A DNA stretch of 64,000 nt from Caballeronia udeis (GTDB taxonomy: Bacteria; Pseudomonadota; Gammaproteobacteria; Burkholderiales; Burkholderiaceae). This document shows, piece after piece, positions 28,156-37,910 of the stretch. A model generated the notes under the pieces. It saw only the letters and a program-made list of their open reading frames with translations, did no database searches and had not been told where the DNA came from. The translations under genes were made by a program, and so were the position numbers. The stretch is taken from assembly GCF_001544555.2 (NCBI RefSeq), contig NZ_FCOK02000022.1, forward strand, positions 62,001 through 126,000. Reading direction: 5' to 3'. Each line of letters begins with the position of its first letter. The stretch's first letter is position 1.

Positions 28156-29058
28156 TTGACGAACCTCGACCTCATGCGCCGATCAACGCCTTACGTGTTG
28201 CTTTTACCCGCCATCGCAATTGTGACGGCGGTGGTGTTGTTGCCCCTGCTGCTATCGCTGTATTCCAGCTTCACGGCATACAGGCTCACGCGGCCCGAAT
28301 CGATCGAAAACTTCATCGGCTGGGCGAACTACGTCCGCCTGTTACAGGACACCGACTTCTGGGCCGCACTCGGACGAACCGTGCTTTTCGTAACCGTGGT
28401 TCTCAACCTGGAGATGTTACTGGGGCTGGGACTCGCGATCCTGGTTAACCGAGTCACGTGGGGACAGCGTACGTTGCGTACGATCCTGATGTTCCCGATG
28501 ATGTTCTCGCCGATCCTGGTCGGTTTCCAGTTCAAGTTCATGTTCAATGACAATATCGGTATCGTGAACTACCTGTTGAGGCGCCTGTTCCATTTCGATC
28601 ATGCTGTAGCCTGGCTCGTCGATGGACGCCTCGCCTTCGTTTCGCTGGCAATGGCCGAAATATGGAACTCGACGCCGATCTTTGCCATCCTGTTGCTGGC
28701 GGGTTTGATGTCGATGCCGCAAGATCCGCTCGAGGCCGCGAGGGTTGACGGCTGCAATGCCTGGCAGGCATTCCGGCATGTCACGCTGCCGTACCTGATG
28801 CCCTTTGCCTGGATCGCGATGACGATCCGTTCGCTCGATGTGGGCCGCGCATTCGATATCGTGAAGATCATGACCGATGGTGGACCGGGTGGCCGGACGG
28901 AATTGCTCTGGACGCTGATGGCACGCGTCGGTTATGAGGACGGACGCATGGGGCCAGCCAACGCAATCGGCTACACGTCCATCCTCCTCTCGATCGGCTT
29001 CACGATCTACCTATTCCAGAAACTCACCGCAGCGCGCCGACACATGGACCCAGCCTGA
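28156..29058 (+). CDS. Sugar ABC transporter permease 1 (MalF/UgpA-like)
   Basis: 300 residues from TTG 28156; an ATG at 28174 is equally possible (MRRSTPYVLLLPAIAIV). Six predicted membrane segments. The EAA loop reads EAARVDGCNAWQAFRHVTLPYL, the docking site for the ATPase. It forms the inner-membrane channel with the next gene. About 150 bases after the binding protein contain no other gene. Confidence 0.93.
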   Translation: MTNLDLMRRSTPYVLLLPAIAIVTAVVLLPLLLSLYSSFTAYRLTRPESIENFIGWANYVRLLQDTDFWAALGRTVLFVTVVLNLEMLLGLGLAILVNRVTWGQRTLRTILMFPMMFSPILVGFQFKFMFNDNIGIVNYLLRRLFHFDHAVAWLVDGRLAFVSLAMAEIWNSTPIFAILLLAGLMSMPQDPLEAARVDGCNAWQAFRHVTLPYLMPFAWIAMTIRSLDVGRAFDIVKIMTDGGPGGRTELLWTLMARVGYEDGRMGPANAIGYTSILLSIGFTIYLFQKLTAARRHMDPA

Positions 29059-29080
29059 AAACTCACGGATACAGTAACCG

Positions 29081-29923
29081 ATGAACAAGACCATCCGCGC
29101 CACCGTACTCTGGCTAGCCATCTTTGCCGTCATGTGTGTCATCTGTCTGCCCGGCCTTTGGGTGGTGCTCAATGCCTTCAGGCCCAACGTGGCGATTCTC
29201 AGCAACGAGAGTGCGTTCAATATCTCCAGTTACACGCTGGACAACTTCCGCAACATCTTCGGCCTTGGCGACATGCAGGCTTTGCCGGTGCTGGACTATT
29301 TCCGCAACTCGCTGATCATTTCGCTGGCTAGCACCGTGATAGCTCTCATAGCCGGTCTGGCAGGAGGTTACGCATTTGCCCGCTTTTCGTTTGCGGGCAA
29401 AAACAAGCTGTTCGTCGGGCTGATGCTGACCCGTGCGATTCCCGGCGTCGCGCTGTCGTTGCCTGTGTTCATCATCTGGTCGCACCTCGGTTTCCTCGAC
29501 ACGAAGCCGGGCGTGATCCTCGTCTACCTTGCGATGAACGTGCCGTTCACGATCTGGCTGATTGACGGCTTCTTCCGCCAGATTCCACAGGAGCTTTCCC
29601 AAGCTGCCCAGATCGATGGCTGTACCGGTTGGCAGGCGTTCTGGAAAATCGAGCTGCCGCTGGCTCGCGGTGGCATTGCCGCTGCTGGCATCTTTGCGTT
29701 CCTGACCAGTTGGAACGAGTTTGCGCTGGCTTCTCAGCTCACCCGTTCGCCGGCGACAAAGACGATGCCCGTAGGCCTGATGGATTTCACCGCGCAGTTT
29801 ACGGTTGATTGGGCGGGGATGTGCGCGATGGCTGTCATGATTATTGCGCCCGCGCTGGTGTTGACGTTTCTGGTTCAGAAACACCTGATCGCCGGGCTGA
29901 CGCTTGGCGGCGTCAAGGGATAG
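29081..29923 (+). CDS. Sugar ABC transporter permease 2 (MalG/UgpE-like)
   Basis: 280 residues, six membrane segments. The EAA loop reads QAAQIDGCTGWQAFWKIELPL, and the MalG-type C-terminal end is present (KHLIAGLTLGGVKG). It begins 22 bases after the first permease and completes the CUT1 importer. It is the last structural gene of the plus arm before the IclR regulator. Confidence 0.94.
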   Translation: MNKTIRATVLWLAIFAVMCVICLPGLWVVLNAFRPNVAILSNESAFNISSYTLDNFRNIFGLGDMQALPVLDYFRNSLIISLASTVIALIAGLAGGYAFARFSFAGKNKLFVGLMLTRAIPGVALSLPVFIIWSHLGFLDTKPGVILVYLAMNVPFTIWLIDGFFRQIPQELSQAAQIDGCTGWQAFWKIELPLARGGIAAAGIFAFLTSWNEFALASQLTRSPATKTMPVGLMDFTAQFTVDWAGMCAMAVMIIAPALVLTFLVQKHLIAGLTLGGVKG

Positions 29924-30109
29924 GTGCCTCGCTTGGGATAATAAGGAGTGTGACAGTGAGGCTATACCGAAGCATTCGCATGGCGCACGCGCGCCTCGAA
30001 TGCACGGTGCCAAAAAAGTTTGCGCATGCGTCGTCCGTTTCGGTTGTTGACGTGCTTTAGAATGGTAGGGGCTATCCGTGGCCCACTGGCCAGCTGTCAA
30101 GGACAATTC

Positions 30110-30985
30110 ATGATCAAACCCGTAGATGAGCCCCATGTACCATCCCCGTCGCAAGGCTCGCGCCGGAAGCAATCTTCGCCCCCCACTCAGGAAGACGGCG
30201 ATGGCGCCCAGTACATGGCTCCTGCGCTGACCAAGGGGCTCAATATTCTCGAGGCGCTGACCGACGCGGAGCACGGCCTGTCCATGGCCGAGATTGCCGA
30301 GCGACTTGGCCGCAGCATCAGCGAGATTTTCCGAATGGTTATTACCCTGCAACGCAGCGGCTGGATATCGGCGGATCAGGGTGATCGCTATCATCTGTCG
30401 TCAAAGATGTTTGAACTCGCGCACCGCAACCGCCCAGTGCGCACACTTGTCGAAGCAGCGTTGCCGACCATGCAGGCCATCACGCGACGCACTCATCAGT
30501 CATGCCATGTATCGGTACTTGCGGGCGGCCGCGTGCTTGTGATCGCCCACGTGGATGCACCAGGGACGCTGTCACTCAGTGTGCGTACCGGCTCGGTCGT
30601 CGGCTTGCTCGATACCGCTTCCGGTCAGGTGTTGCTCGCGTTTCGCCAGCCGGAGGAACGCATGAGGCTGGTCGAGGATTATGCTCTGCTGTCGGGAGAG
30701 CCGCGGATAAGTCATCACGCTGGCTGGAAGGCGGCGATAGAGTCTGTGGCGCGTGACGGTTATGCCAGCTCGCCTAGCCAGCAGGTGCGGGGTGTCACCA
30801 ATATCGGCTACCCGGTGTGGGGCCGCAACGGCCCGGTGGTGGCCGCGCTCGCGATGCCTTACATGGAAAGCATTAGCCCGCAGCGCGGACCCTCTCTCGA
30901 CGAAGCGCGCGAAATCTTGGGGGAGGGCGCTGTGGAGATCTCCCGGACGCTCGGTTACCAGGTGCCCGCAGGGGGCGCGGATTGA
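30110..30985 (+). CDS. IclR-family transcriptional regulator
   Basis: 291 residues from ATG 30110, with AAGGACA upstream; an earlier in-frame start at 30020 adds 30 unlike residues. An unusually long N-terminal tail of about 40 residues precedes the winged HTH (HGLSMAEIAERLGRSISEIFRM) and the IclR effector domain (TRRTHQSCHVSVLAGGRVLVIAHVD in pieces, ALAMPYMESI). It ends the plus arm and is the best candidate for binding the palindromes at 21332 and 21626. IclR regulators of this type sense sugar acids or keto acids. Confidence 0.92.
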   Translation: MIKPVDEPHVPSPSQGSRRKQSSPPTQEDGDGAQYMAPALTKGLNILEALTDAEHGLSMAEIAERLGRSISEIFRMVITLQRSGWISADQGDRYHLSSKMFELAHRNRPVRTLVEAALPTMQAITRRTHQSCHVSVLAGGRVLVIAHVDAPGTLSLSVRTGSVVGLLDTASGQVLLAFRQPEERMRLVEDYALLSGEPRISHHAGWKAAIESVARDGYASSPSQQVRGVTNIGYPVWGRNGPVVAALAMPYMESISPQRGPSLDEAREILGEGAVEISRTLGYQVPAGGAD

Positions 30986-31184
30986 GGCCGCTGAACCATA
31001 TATACCGGTAGCGCGGGCGGGGCTACGATGTCGATCGCCGATTTGGTTGAAATGTTTTGCGGCGAACCATGCCTGATCACGAGCAACTAATGAACGAAGT
31101 TCATGCACGTCTATTGGCTGGTCAAGAAGGTGCATGATTCGGACATCGCGGGAACGCTCGGTTGTACCTTTATCCACTCAGCTC

Positions 31185-31201
31185 GGTCAGATCATCTGAC
31201 C
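31185..31201. promoter_or_regulatory. 17-base perfect palindrome in a gene-free stretch
   Basis: GGTCAGATCATCTGACC is an 8+1+8 perfect inverted repeat 200 bases after the IclR stop and 420 bases before the aldolase. There is no T-tract, so it looks more like an operator than a terminator; the GTCAGA...TCTGAC form is reminiscent of GntR/FadR-type sites. The remaining part of 30986-31607 has no coding region I can support. Confidence 0.4.
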
Positions 31202-31607
31202 AGAGCATAGCTGAGGACTACGCAAGGCATTTGCCTGTACGACGCCAATTGGGCCGATCAGCGATGGTTCGCCCGGAGTCTCGAATGGTGGTTGGGCTGA
31301 GACGTCGTCGCGGCAGGCAGTAGTTAGATCGTGCGCTCTTAACGACATGGCCACTTCGCGCCGCATCTGTCACAGGTGGCTTCCATTTGCGTTTAATTGT
31401 CAATTTTTCCGTCACATGAAACACATGACGATAGACGTCGGTGTCTGGTACCGCGTCTAATAGTTTCGGTACAAGTCGTGCATGTGTAACAGGTTTTGAA
31501 AAGCACAAATGGGTGGAATCGACGAGTGCTGCCCTAACCTAGGGACAAGTCGGGTAGGTGGCAATCGGCTCTCGTAACAAGACCTGCTTTTTAGCGGAAC
31601 GGGAAAG

Positions 31608-32387
31608 ATGAAGAAGCGTTCGCAACTTGCTGACCAGATACGATCGGCGAAACCAATAGTCGGCCCGTGGATGTCCATCCCACACCCCATAGTTGCCGAA
31701 GCCTTGGCACAAACCGGCGTAGATTTTCTGCTTCTTGACGGGGAGCATGCGCCCGTCCCACCGTACGTGCTCGGCACATTGCTACCTAGCGTTGAACTGT
31801 ACGAATTGCCGGTGATTTATCGGGTATGCGCGAATCGTACCGAACTGATCAAGGCGGCTCTCGATCATGGCGTGGCAGGTGTCATGGTGCCAATGATTAG
31901 TTCGCCAGGCGAAGCAGAAAGTGCTGTGGCAGCGGCCAAATATGCTCCTTTAGGAAAGCGCGGTGTTGGTGCGTGGAGGGCGTCAAACTACTATGTCGAC
32001 GAAGCGGCTTATATGGCGACGGCAAACACTCTGACGTCAATTATTCTCCAGATCGAAACAAAGGAGGCAATGCAAGCGTTGGACGAGATAGCTGCAGTCC
32101 CTGGGGTTGACGCCCTGTACGTAGGTCCAGCGGATCTTGCGATGTCAATGGGATTGAAGCATGGGGCAGACGGGGCGTTGCATCCTGCCTTTCTTGATGC
32201 CTGCGCCCGAGTCGCCGACGCAGCTCGTAAGAATGGCATAGCGGCCGGGATTGATGTTGCATCGCTGGAATATGTTCGTGCCTATCGTGACATGGGATTC
32301 AGTATCTTGACTTACGGGGCAGATTTCAATTTCATTCTTAGCGGTGGACGTGAGGCGCAAAGGAGCCTGAAGGCGATGCTTGTGTGA
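31608..32387 (+). CDS. HpaI/HpcH-family 2-oxoacid aldolase
   Basis: 259 residues, class II pyruvate aldolase TIM barrel. FLLLDGEHAPVPPYVL holds the catalytic His region, DHGVAGVMVPMI the core strand, LQIETKEAM the metal-binding Glu and GPADLAMSMGL the metal-binding Asp. Relatives cleave 4-hydroxy-2-oxoheptanedioate, 2-dehydro-3-deoxyglucarate or 2-keto-3-deoxy-L-rhamnonate to pyruvate plus an aldehyde. It could end the sugar pathway of the cluster to its left or serve the genes to its right; it stands as a single gene. Confidence 0.92.
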   Translation: MKKRSQLADQIRSAKPIVGPWMSIPHPIVAEALAQTGVDFLLLDGEHAPVPPYVLGTLLPSVELYELPVIYRVCANRTELIKAALDHGVAGVMVPMISSPGEAESAVAAAKYAPLGKRGVGAWRASNYYVDEAAYMATANTLTSIILQIETKEAMQALDEIAAVPGVDALYVGPADLAMSMGLKHGADGALHPAFLDACARVADAARKNGIAAGIDVASLEYVRAYRDMGFSILTYGADFNFILSGGREAQRSLKAMLV

Positions 32388-32509
32388 AGAAGCTCTGGCA
32401 ACAAATGTATCTGCCCCGCAGTTATTTGGGGATGGGTTGAAATCTCGTTGACAAAGTTAGGCAAAAAAGTCCGGCGCGGGATGCTTTCTTTGTAATGGGA
32501 GTGGGGTTC

Positions 32510-32764
32510 ATGGAGCTTCTCATGAATAGTGCAGAGACGTCATTGCGTTCGCTTGTCGACAAATGGATACCGCCGAATAGGGCGGCGCCGATTCGGATAA
32601 CCCGTTTCAGTAGCGCGCGCAGGGGGCGTTACGTACGCGTTGAGGTTTCCAGGCCAGAGGGTCCGGTTGCGCTCTTTTTCTTTAGGCACGATGACGGCGT
32701 CTGGCACATTTTTCCGCCAGAGATTGGTCGTGCGATGCTGCGCACCGATTCAGTTCTTGTTTAA
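32510..32764 (+). CDS. Small conserved hypothetical protein
   Basis: 84 residues from ATG 32510, with GGGAGTGGGG directly upstream; an ATG at 32495 would add five residues. It is basic, with RITRFSSARRGRYVRVEVSRP followed by a hydrophobic-aromatic stretch ALFFFRHDDGVWHIFPPE. No known domain is recognised; the layout looks like a small globular beta-rich protein of a kind common in Burkholderia genomes. It is transcribed toward the converging LysR gene. Function unknown. Confidence 0.6.
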   Translation: MELLMNSAETSLRSLVDKWIPPNRAAPIRITRFSSARRGRYVRVEVSRPEGPVALFFFRHDDGVWHIFPPEIGRAMLRTDSVLV

Positions 32765-32948
32765 AGACATTACTCGACCCGTACAGATGGTTGCGAGTTG
32801 ACCGGGGAGCGCTGCAGATTTTCCCGGCATGGACGACATTGCGCCAGGTAGCCAGTCTTTCTGTTCGCCCTGGGTGTAGGCTGGATATCCTGATTTTGGC
32901 CAGGCATGCATTCTTGCAAACCGCGCGCGAAGGGTGGGTCGTTCAGGT

Positions 32949-33863
32949 CTATTGGCGATCCGCCTGAAACGTGAAGAGGGCGCTTTCCAGCAGCCAGTCC
33001 CGAAACAGCTTCGCCGCTGGAGAGAGAGGGAAATCGTCCCGCCAGCATAGGTAATAGCTATTCTCTTCGTCAATGGTGTGATCAAAAAGTTTGATTAGCC
33101 TTCCCTCGGCGATGTCAGGCGCAATCAACGCAGATCGGCATAGGGCAATTCCTTGGCCGGCCAGTGCGGCCGAGATCACCATATGCTGGTCTTGAAATAT
33201 GAGTTCGGCGCCAAGATATTCATTCTCGACGTCCATCTCGCGGAACCATGTCCTCCAATAGTTTAAGTTCTCGTCGTGGATTAGAACAAATTTTCTTAAA
33301 TCTTCGGCGTTTTGTATCGGTTTTTCCCCTTTTATATAGTTAGGATTACAAACAACAACCAAGGATGTCTGTAGAAGCTTCCTGCATTCGTAGCCGAGCC
33401 AATTTCCGTCTCCGTAGCGCACTCGTAGATCCGCGGCATCATTGGGGGGGGCATCACCCATTATGAAATACTTGAGGTGAACATTGATGCCGGGCCGCTT
33501 TGTTCTGAAAAGGGCGAGTCTTGGGATTAGCCAGTTGATGCCGAACGAAGGTAATGTACTGACGGTTACGGTATCCCGCTCTCGATTGTTGATGAGAGAT
33601 GTGGTGCGATCCCGGATCAGTGCCAAGGCTTGTACGACTGCTGAGAAATATTCGCGACCCGCTGATGTCAGGGCGAGCGAGCGCCCACGTCGCTCGAAAA
33701 GCTTAACGCCTAATGTCGTTTCCAATTGCCGCAATTGATGACTGATTGCTGACTGCGTCACGAAAAGCTCAAGCGCTGCATCTTTCACGGCACCTAGCCT
33801 ACCCACGGCTTCAAACGCACGCAACGCATGAAGCGGAGGGAGGATGCCGGGCGACGAAGACAT
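32949..33863 (-). CDS. LysR-family regulator (GcvA-like)
   Basis: 304 residues from ATG 33863 (a start at 33923 would add a 20-residue tail). The start PPLHALRAFEAVGRLGAVKDAA and the HTH ELFVTQSAISHQLRQLE are characteristic of the GcvA branch of LysR. It is divergent from the beta-keto-acid cleavage enzyme at 34010, with about 146 bases between the two starts, and probably controls that gene and those following it. Confidence 0.93.
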   Translation of the reverse strand: MSSSPGILPPLHALRAFEAVGRLGAVKDAALELFVTQSAISHQLRQLETTLGVKLFERRGRSLALTSAGREYFSAVVQALALIRDRTTSLINNRERDTVTVSTLPSFGINWLIPRLALFRTKRPGINVHLKYFIMGDAPPNDAADLRVRYGDGNWLGYECRKLLQTSLVVVCNPNYIKGEKPIQNAEDLRKFVLIHDENLNYWRTWFREMDVENEYLGAELIFQDQHMVISAALAGQGIALCRSALIAPDIAEGRLIKLFDHTIDEENSYYLCWRDDFPLSPAAKLFRDWLLESALFTFQADRQ

Positions 33864-34009
33864 AGGTGTGTTCAGAACCGGATGGATTGTTGAATTGAGT
33901 TCATATGTTATACGAAATATCAATTGTTTCGAATCGGGACATCCCGTACCTTTTTGTCGGTCATCGTGTCCATCAACGGGTGGGCGTAGGAGTGTCTTTG
34001 GAGCGGTTT

Positions 34010-34906
34010 ATGAAAATTAATCCAGAAGTTTTTGTCACATGTGCTGTTACGGGATCTGGCGATACGGTCAATCGAAATCCGAACGTTCCGGTTACGCCAG
34101 CCGAGATTGCCGACGCGGCGTTGGCGGCGGCCGAAGCAGGCGCGTCGATCGTGCATATTCATGCTCGCGACCCCGAAACAAAGAAAAATAGTCGTAACAC
34201 AGCTCTCTTCAGAGAGGTCGTCGAACGAATTCGCGAACGAAACAGCGACGTTATCATCAATCTGACCGGTGGAAACGGTGGTGATCTGGTGTTAGGCGTG
34301 GAAGATCCCTTTGTCTTTGGTGCGGATACCGATGTTGTTGGTCCCGACGAGCGTATAACTCACATAGCTCAGTTGCGCCCGGAGATCGGTTCCCTGGACT
34401 GCGGGTCGTTGAACTTCGATGACATCATTTACGCAACGACACCTAGCTATCTTCGCCGGATGGCGGGAGTCATGCAGCGCATGGGAGTAAAGCCAGAAAT
34501 CGAGGTGTTCGAACTTGGTCACATAGAGTTGGCGAAGCAACTCATCAGTGAAGGCCTTATCGATTTGCACCCTCATTTTCAGCTTTGCCTGGGGATCAAG
34601 TACGGTGCTCCGGCGACGCCCGATGCAATGAAAGCGCTTCGGGACGCTTTGCCCCTGGGCGCGACGTGGTCCGCATTCGGAATTGGTCGCTTGCAAATTC
34701 CTATGGTTGCCCAGTCGGTATTGATGGGAGGAAATGTGCGAGTAGGCCTGGAAGACAATCTTTACCTCGACAAGGGGACGCTGGCGAACAATGAGCAATT
34801 AGTGGAGCGAGCGGTGTCAATCATTGAGGCCATTGGATCGAAGGTAATCGGACCGGCAGAGACCCGGAAGAAGCTTGGGTTGCGCCCTTCTGGGAACATC
34901 ATTTAG
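34010..34906 (+). CDS. Beta-keto-acid cleavage enzyme (BKACE/DUF849), 3-dehydrocarnitine cleavage-like
   Basis: 298 residues from ATG 34010, GGAG 6 bases upstream. VFVTCAVTGSGDT, VTPAEIADAALAAAEAGASIVHIHARDP (His-x-His zinc site), INLTGGNGGD, GSLNF and FGIGRLQIPMVAQSVLMGGNVRVGLEDN are family signatures. BKACEs exchange a beta-keto acid with acetyl-CoA to give acetoacetate and a new acyl-CoA. The sequence recalls CdhC, which cleaves 3-dehydrocarnitine, and a CdhA/CdhB-like fusion lies at 45701, so that substrate is plausible but not proven. Confidence 0.88.
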   Translation: MKINPEVFVTCAVTGSGDTVNRNPNVPVTPAEIADAALAAAEAGASIVHIHARDPETKKNSRNTALFREVVERIRERNSDVIINLTGGNGGDLVLGVEDPFVFGADTDVVGPDERITHIAQLRPEIGSLDCGSLNFDDIIYATTPSYLRRMAGVMQRMGVKPEIEVFELGHIELAKQLISEGLIDLHPHFQLCLGIKYGAPATPDAMKALRDALPLGATWSAFGIGRLQIPMVAQSVLMGGNVRVGLEDNLYLDKGTLANNEQLVERAVSIIEAIGSKVIGPAETRKKLGLRPSGNII

Positions 34907-35129
34907 TCCCGCATTGACCGCTCAGTCGAGTGCGATATCGGGCATACCCATATCGCAGTTTGGAAAGTACTCGATATTGCCGTGAATTTCCGCTATACGA
35001 AACTCCCTCTCCTAGACTTCGATTGCGTCTTTACGGCATTGTTGCACTGACGTGTCGCACGCTAACCCAATTTCGAAATAATAGCTTCTGGACGATTCTT
35101 GGAGCAATTCTCTTTTTAGGAGCACACCC

Positions 35130-35912
35130 GTGAGTTCAAGCGAATCGACAATCGCTGGTTCCGTTATCGTCACCGGCGGCGCTGATGGTATAGGGGCGGC
35201 CATTGCAACGCGATTCTACAAGAGCGGTTACGCTGTTCATGTGTGTGACAACCGTGCTGCTCCTCTTGAGCAAATGCTGTTAGAGCATCCTGATATGCGC
35301 GGAACGCTTGCTGACGTTGGCGATCCTACCGATGTAGAGCGTCTGTTTGCAGAGGCAAACGAGTGGATGGGAGGCATTGGGGTTTTGGTCAACAATGTCG
35401 GAGTTGCAGGTCCACGAGAGGCCTTGGAATCTATAGCCTATCAAGACTGGATTCAGACGTTCCGGGTAAATGTCGGAGGAGCGTTGATCTGCATGCAGTA
35501 TGCAATTTCCAGCATGAAGCAAAGTGGCGGTGGGGCGATCGTCAATATTTCGACTGCATCAACCCGGACTCGCTTGCCCATGCGAACCGCGTACATCGCG
35601 TCTAAGTTCGCCCTTGAAGGTCTAACCCTTAACGCAGCGCGAGAGCTGGGACGGTACGGAATACGGTGTAACGCGCTCCTTCCCGGAATAATGAATAACT
35701 CCCGGATGAACGGGATCATCGCGGCACGTGCAGAGAGGGAGGGCAGAGACGAGTCGGAGATTGAACAAGAGTTTTTGCGCTATGTCGCACTGGGTGAGCG
35801 GACGGAGCCTGCGGAGGTAGCTGACGCAGCTTTCTTCCTTGCATCGCCGGAGGGTGCTCGAATTACGGGCGAACTCATAAGCGTCAGTGGGTATATGGGT
35901 TGGGATGAGTAA
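35130..35912 (+). CDS. Short-chain dehydrogenase/reductase
   Basis: 260 residues from a GTG start preceded by TTTTAGGAG. VTGGADGIGAAIATRFYKSGY is the cofactor loop, NNVGVAGPREALE and the active-site region INISTAST followed by MRTAYIASKFAL give Ser, Tyr and Lys. It ends with GELISVSGYMGWDE. It follows the BKACE gene by about 220 bases on the same strand and may oxidise a hydroxyacid feeding it. The substrate is not known. Confidence 0.92.
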   Translation: MSSSESTIAGSVIVTGGADGIGAAIATRFYKSGYAVHVCDNRAAPLEQMLLEHPDMRGTLADVGDPTDVERLFAEANEWMGGIGVLVNNVGVAGPREALESIAYQDWIQTFRVNVGGALICMQYAISSMKQSGGGAIVNISTASTRTRLPMRTAYIASKFALEGLTLNAARELGRYGIRCNALLPGIMNNSRMNGIIAARAEREGRDESEIEQEFLRYVALGERTEPAEVADAAFFLASPEGARITGELISVSGYMGWDE

Positions 35913-35934
35913 CGTCGTTCGGCTTGTTTCAGTG

Positions 35935-36160
35935 CAAGAGATGCACGTGCCAGGAAGATCGATGCCGAGCTTCCGGAGGTCTTCGTTTTGCCCTGCTCCT
36001 TGAACTTTCCGATCGAAGAAATCGTAATACCGAAAAATTCGATCCTTTGCATGGCAACGATCCTGATACCGGTTGGGGATGTAGCGAAGAGATAGCGCGA
36101 ACAATTCGTGAAGGTATTTTCCACACCGCCAGACCAGGTGCCGTTGCGCGAGATCGAAAG
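35935..36160 (+). pseudogene. Interrupted reading frame of unknown origin
   Basis: Between the SDR and the FAD oxidase one frame stays protein-like for about 70 codons: RKIDAELPEVFVLPCSLNF, then ILCMATILIPVGDVAKR, a TAG stop, and REQFVKVFSTPPDQVPLREI before another stop. No family is recognised, and a chance frame cannot be excluded. If real it is a decayed small gene. The rest of 35913-36249 shows only the ribosome-binding region of the next gene. Confidence 0.25.
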
Positions 36161-36249
36161 CTCTTCGTAGATAGGAGGCGTCATTGAATCATGTGAGTGG
36201 AGTGCGGCGTTGCGCCGTAGCGTCTCCCTCGGGTCGAGGAACTATCATA

Positions 36250-37668
36250 GTGACGAATGTAATCGCCAAACTCCGCAGCATCGTTGGCGAAGATCATCTC
36301 CGCGTGGGCAGCGATATTTCCCCGCGCAATTGTGCCGACGCCGCTGAAATTCCTCCGGTGGTCCCCCGGGCTGTAGTCCTTCCAGGTGATACCCAGGAGG
36401 TGTCGCAAGTTCTGCAGTTTTGCCAATTGATTCGTCAGCCTTTGGTCATACAGGGCGGGATGACGGGTTTGGCTGGAGGTGCACAGCCGATGGCCGGGGA
36501 GATCGCGCTATCCCTGGAGCGTCTCAATGTCGTGGAGGATGTCGACATCGCGAGCCGAACGATGATTGTTCGTGCAGGTACTCCGCTTTTTGCCGTGCAC
36601 GAGGCGGCCGAAGCAGCCGGGTTGTTTTACGGAGTTGATTTGGGTGCCCGGGGAAGTTGCACAATTGGCGGCAACGTAGCTACCAACGCGGGTGGAATTC
36701 ACGTTATGCGTTACGGAATGACGCGTCGGAATGTCCTGGGATTGGAGGCTGTCTTGCCCGACGGTACGACCGTCACATGTCTTAACAGAATGTTGAAGAA
36801 CAATGCCGGCTATGATTGGACGCAATTGCTGATCGGTAGTGAGGGAACCCTCGGGGTAGTGACCCGCGTCTCACTAGCACTGCAAGAGCGCCCAGCGGGG
36901 CCACAGACCGCTCTTTGTGCATGCGTGTCAGTCGACTCTGCGTTAGCGACTCTGCGAACTCTGGACCGACGTTTTCCAGGAAGGCTTATCGCCTTCGAGG
37001 CAATGTGGAAGGAATACATGGATCTCGCTTCGCGAATGGACGGGTTGTCGAAGCCGTTTGCAGGAGATCCCGAAATCACCGTACTGGTTGAGGCGGCGTT
37101 GGGGGAGGACGATTGGGCGCGAGAGGTATTCGCTGAAGCCCTGGCGGAGCTTCTGGACGCGGGGTTGATCGAGGACGCCGTGATAGCACAGTCACTACAC
37201 GATCGGAAGCGGTTCTGGGATTATCGAGAGGCAAACTACGAATTCGACCGCTTTATGCCAAAGGGGCAGCATTTCGACGTCAGTCTGCCACTTGATCGCA
37301 TGGATGAGGCAATCGAAACTCTGCGAGGTGCGCTCCACACGAACCGACCGCACGCCACTCTCGTGGTGTTTGGCCACTTGGCAGATAGCAACCTGCACCT
37401 GGCGGTATATCCAACGGACGATGACGATCAAGCTGAAGCTGTCTCGATTGTGTATCGGACAGTTGCTGCATTCGGGGCGAGCGTTTCCGCCGAACATGGA
37501 ATTGGCGTACTGAAACTTCCGTATCTTGAGTTAAGCAGATCGGCGCCGGAACTCGAATTAATGCGCTTGCTGAAACGTACTCTCGATCCCGCTAATATTC
37601 TTAATCCGGGCCGTGTCCTGACTACGGTGAAAAGCGAACCGCGGCGTAACCGGGTGGCCGGCTGTTGA
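36250..37668 (+). CDS. GlcD-type FAD-linked D-2-hydroxyacid dehydrogenase
   Basis: 472 residues from GTG 36250, with GAGGAA 9 bases upstream; a longer version from 36184 lacks such a site. The FAD_binding_4 domain has PLVIQGGMTGLAGGAQP and GARGSCTIGGNVATNAGGIHVMRYG, and IGSEGTLGVVTRVSL ends it; the FAD-oxidase C domain carries SAEHGIGVLKL. These flavoproteins oxidise D-lactate, glycolate or D-2-hydroxyglutarate-type acids. It follows the SDR on the same strand and converges on the ABC transporter operon. Confidence 0.93.
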   Translation: MTNVIAKLRSIVGEDHLRVGSDISPRNCADAAEIPPVVPRAVVLPGDTQEVSQVLQFCQLIRQPLVIQGGMTGLAGGAQPMAGEIALSLERLNVVEDVDIASRTMIVRAGTPLFAVHEAAEAAGLFYGVDLGARGSCTIGGNVATNAGGIHVMRYGMTRRNVLGLEAVLPDGTTVTCLNRMLKNNAGYDWTQLLIGSEGTLGVVTRVSLALQERPAGPQTALCACVSVDSALATLRTLDRRFPGRLIAFEAMWKEYMDLASRMDGLSKPFAGDPEITVLVEAALGEDDWAREVFAEALAELLDAGLIEDAVIAQSLHDRKRFWDYREANYEFDRFMPKGQHFDVSLPLDRMDEAIETLRGALHTNRPHATLVVFGHLADSNLHLAVYPTDDDDQAEAVSIVYRTVAAFGASVSAEHGIGVLKLPYLELSRSAPELELMRLLKRTLDPANILNPGRVLTTVKSEPRRNRVAGC

Positions 37669-37834
37669 ACGATCAAGCGATGCGATTCAGGATGCGAATG
37701 TTGGCGTAGGGGACAGCGGTCCCCTATCCGTCTCCCATAGCATACGCCGCCACGCAAAGATTAGTGGACCCCAGAACTTTGAGGCTGTGGGAAATGAGTC
37801 AGCGTCCTGTCATCGTCCCTGCCGATGCTGCTCC

Positions 37835-37866
37835 ACAGTCGTGGTCTGCGTTGAAGCCACGACTGT
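37835..37866. terminator. Candidate bidirectional terminator hairpin
   Basis: ACAGTCGTGG and CCACGACTGT form a perfect 10-base-pair stem with a 12-base loop, in the 240-base gap between two converging genes. There is no T-tract on either side, so termination efficiency is uncertain, but position and symmetry fit a shared end signal. Confidence 0.5.
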
Positions 37867-37910
37867 CGACGCCAAGCTGCGTCACACACTTTGCCATCCT
37901 GTTGATCCGC

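Noticed and set aside
29114..30394. Minus-strand open frame of 426 codons
   Set aside because: Covers the second permease and the start of the IclR gene antisense; rich in Arg, His and Gln with no domain.
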